A stretch of 5,808 nucleotides of DNA, from the NCBI GenBank assembly GCA_964426135.1, contig CAYRPN010000215.1:1-5808 (forward strand). Reading direction: 5' to 3'. This DNA is from CAYRPN01 sp964426135 (lineage in GTDB: Bacteria; Planctomycetota; Phycisphaerae; Phycisphaerales; Phycisphaeraceae). This document shows, piece after piece, positions 5,743 to 5,808 of the stretch. The position numbers were made by a program, and so were the translations under genes. Position 1 is the first letter of the stretch; the number at the start of each line of letters is the position of its first letter. Under the pieces are notes generated by a model. It saw only the letters and a list, made by a program, of their open reading frames with translations, did not search any database and was not told the origin of the DNA.

Positions 5743-5808
5743 GGCTCATCCGGCATTTGCGAACCTGGCATTTGCGCACCTGGCAACGGCTGAAATGGGC
5801 GCGTCGGT
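5743..5808 (-). repeat. Right copy of the ~50-bp inverted repeat, with an extra 15-bp unit
   Basis: This is the inverted partner of positions 1-51, beginning with GGCTCATCC (5743-5751) immediately after the terminator T run and reaching the window edge. It carries one more 15-bp unit than the left copy, hence 66 rather than 51 bases. Relative to its neighbouring gene it has the same orientation as the left copy has relative to xylB: both are read outward after the gene end. Confidence 0.8.
5752..5785 (+). repeat. 15-bp tandem repeat inside the right copy
   Basis: GGCATTTGCGAACCT (5752-5766) is followed by GGCATTTGCGCACCT (5767-5781) and a partial GGCA (5782-5785). The two units differ only at the eleventh base. 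The left copy has a single unit with T at that base, followed by the same GGCA. Slipped-strand gain or loss of one unit would explain the difference. Confidence 0.8.

Noticed and set aside
1..5808. tRNA, rRNA, CRISPR array, or transposase/integrase genes
   Set aside because: No cloverleaf or rRNA signature, no regularly spaced repeats beyond two 15-bp units, and no recombinase motif in any frame read.

Overview
The window looks like a GC-rich environmental bacterial chromosome, most likely Planctomycetota, with Verrucomicrobiota or a related group as alternatives. That reading rests on the combination of a secreted formylglycine-type sulfatase, a Uma2-family protein and a PEP-CTERM surface protein. 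This is inference from gene content; there is no rRNA or other phylogenetic marker here.

Layout. Positions 1-51 hold one copy of a roughly 50-bp repeat, and a gene-poor stretch with two hairpins follows up to 285. Three genes then lie head to tail on the minus strand. In transcription order they are a secreted sulfatase (4026 to 2554), a Uma2-family putative nuclease (2494 to 1886) and a xylulokinase, xylB (1815 to 286). The gaps between them are 59 and 70 bp and hold no obvious terminator, so one transcript is plausible. A 276-bp divergent intergenic region (4027-4302) separates this set from a plus-strand gene (4303-5604). That gene encodes an exported PEP-CTERM protein built from two tandem copies of a roughly 190-residue domain. 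Its transcript should end at a long 18-bp stem followed by seven T (5663-5742). Directly after the T run, the last 66 bases (5743-5808) are an inverted copy of the sequence at the left edge.

How the genes may work together. The sulfatase would remove sulfate esters from polysaccharide or another substrate outside the cytoplasm, and XylB would phosphorylate xylulose in the cytoplasm. Together they suggest use of sulfated or xylose-containing glycans, but no transporter, xylose isomerase or glycoside hydrolase lies in the window, so this link is weak. The PEP-CTERM protein is probably a cell-surface or exopolysaccharide-associated protein with its own promoter and terminator.

The most unusual signal is non-coding: the matched inverted repeats at the two window edges (47 of 51 positions identical apart from a 15-bp extra unit on the right). 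Both copies lie downstream of the outermost genes and point the same way relative to transcription. They could be ends of a mobile unit, but no transposase is present. A dispersed intergenic repeat family is the more cautious reading.
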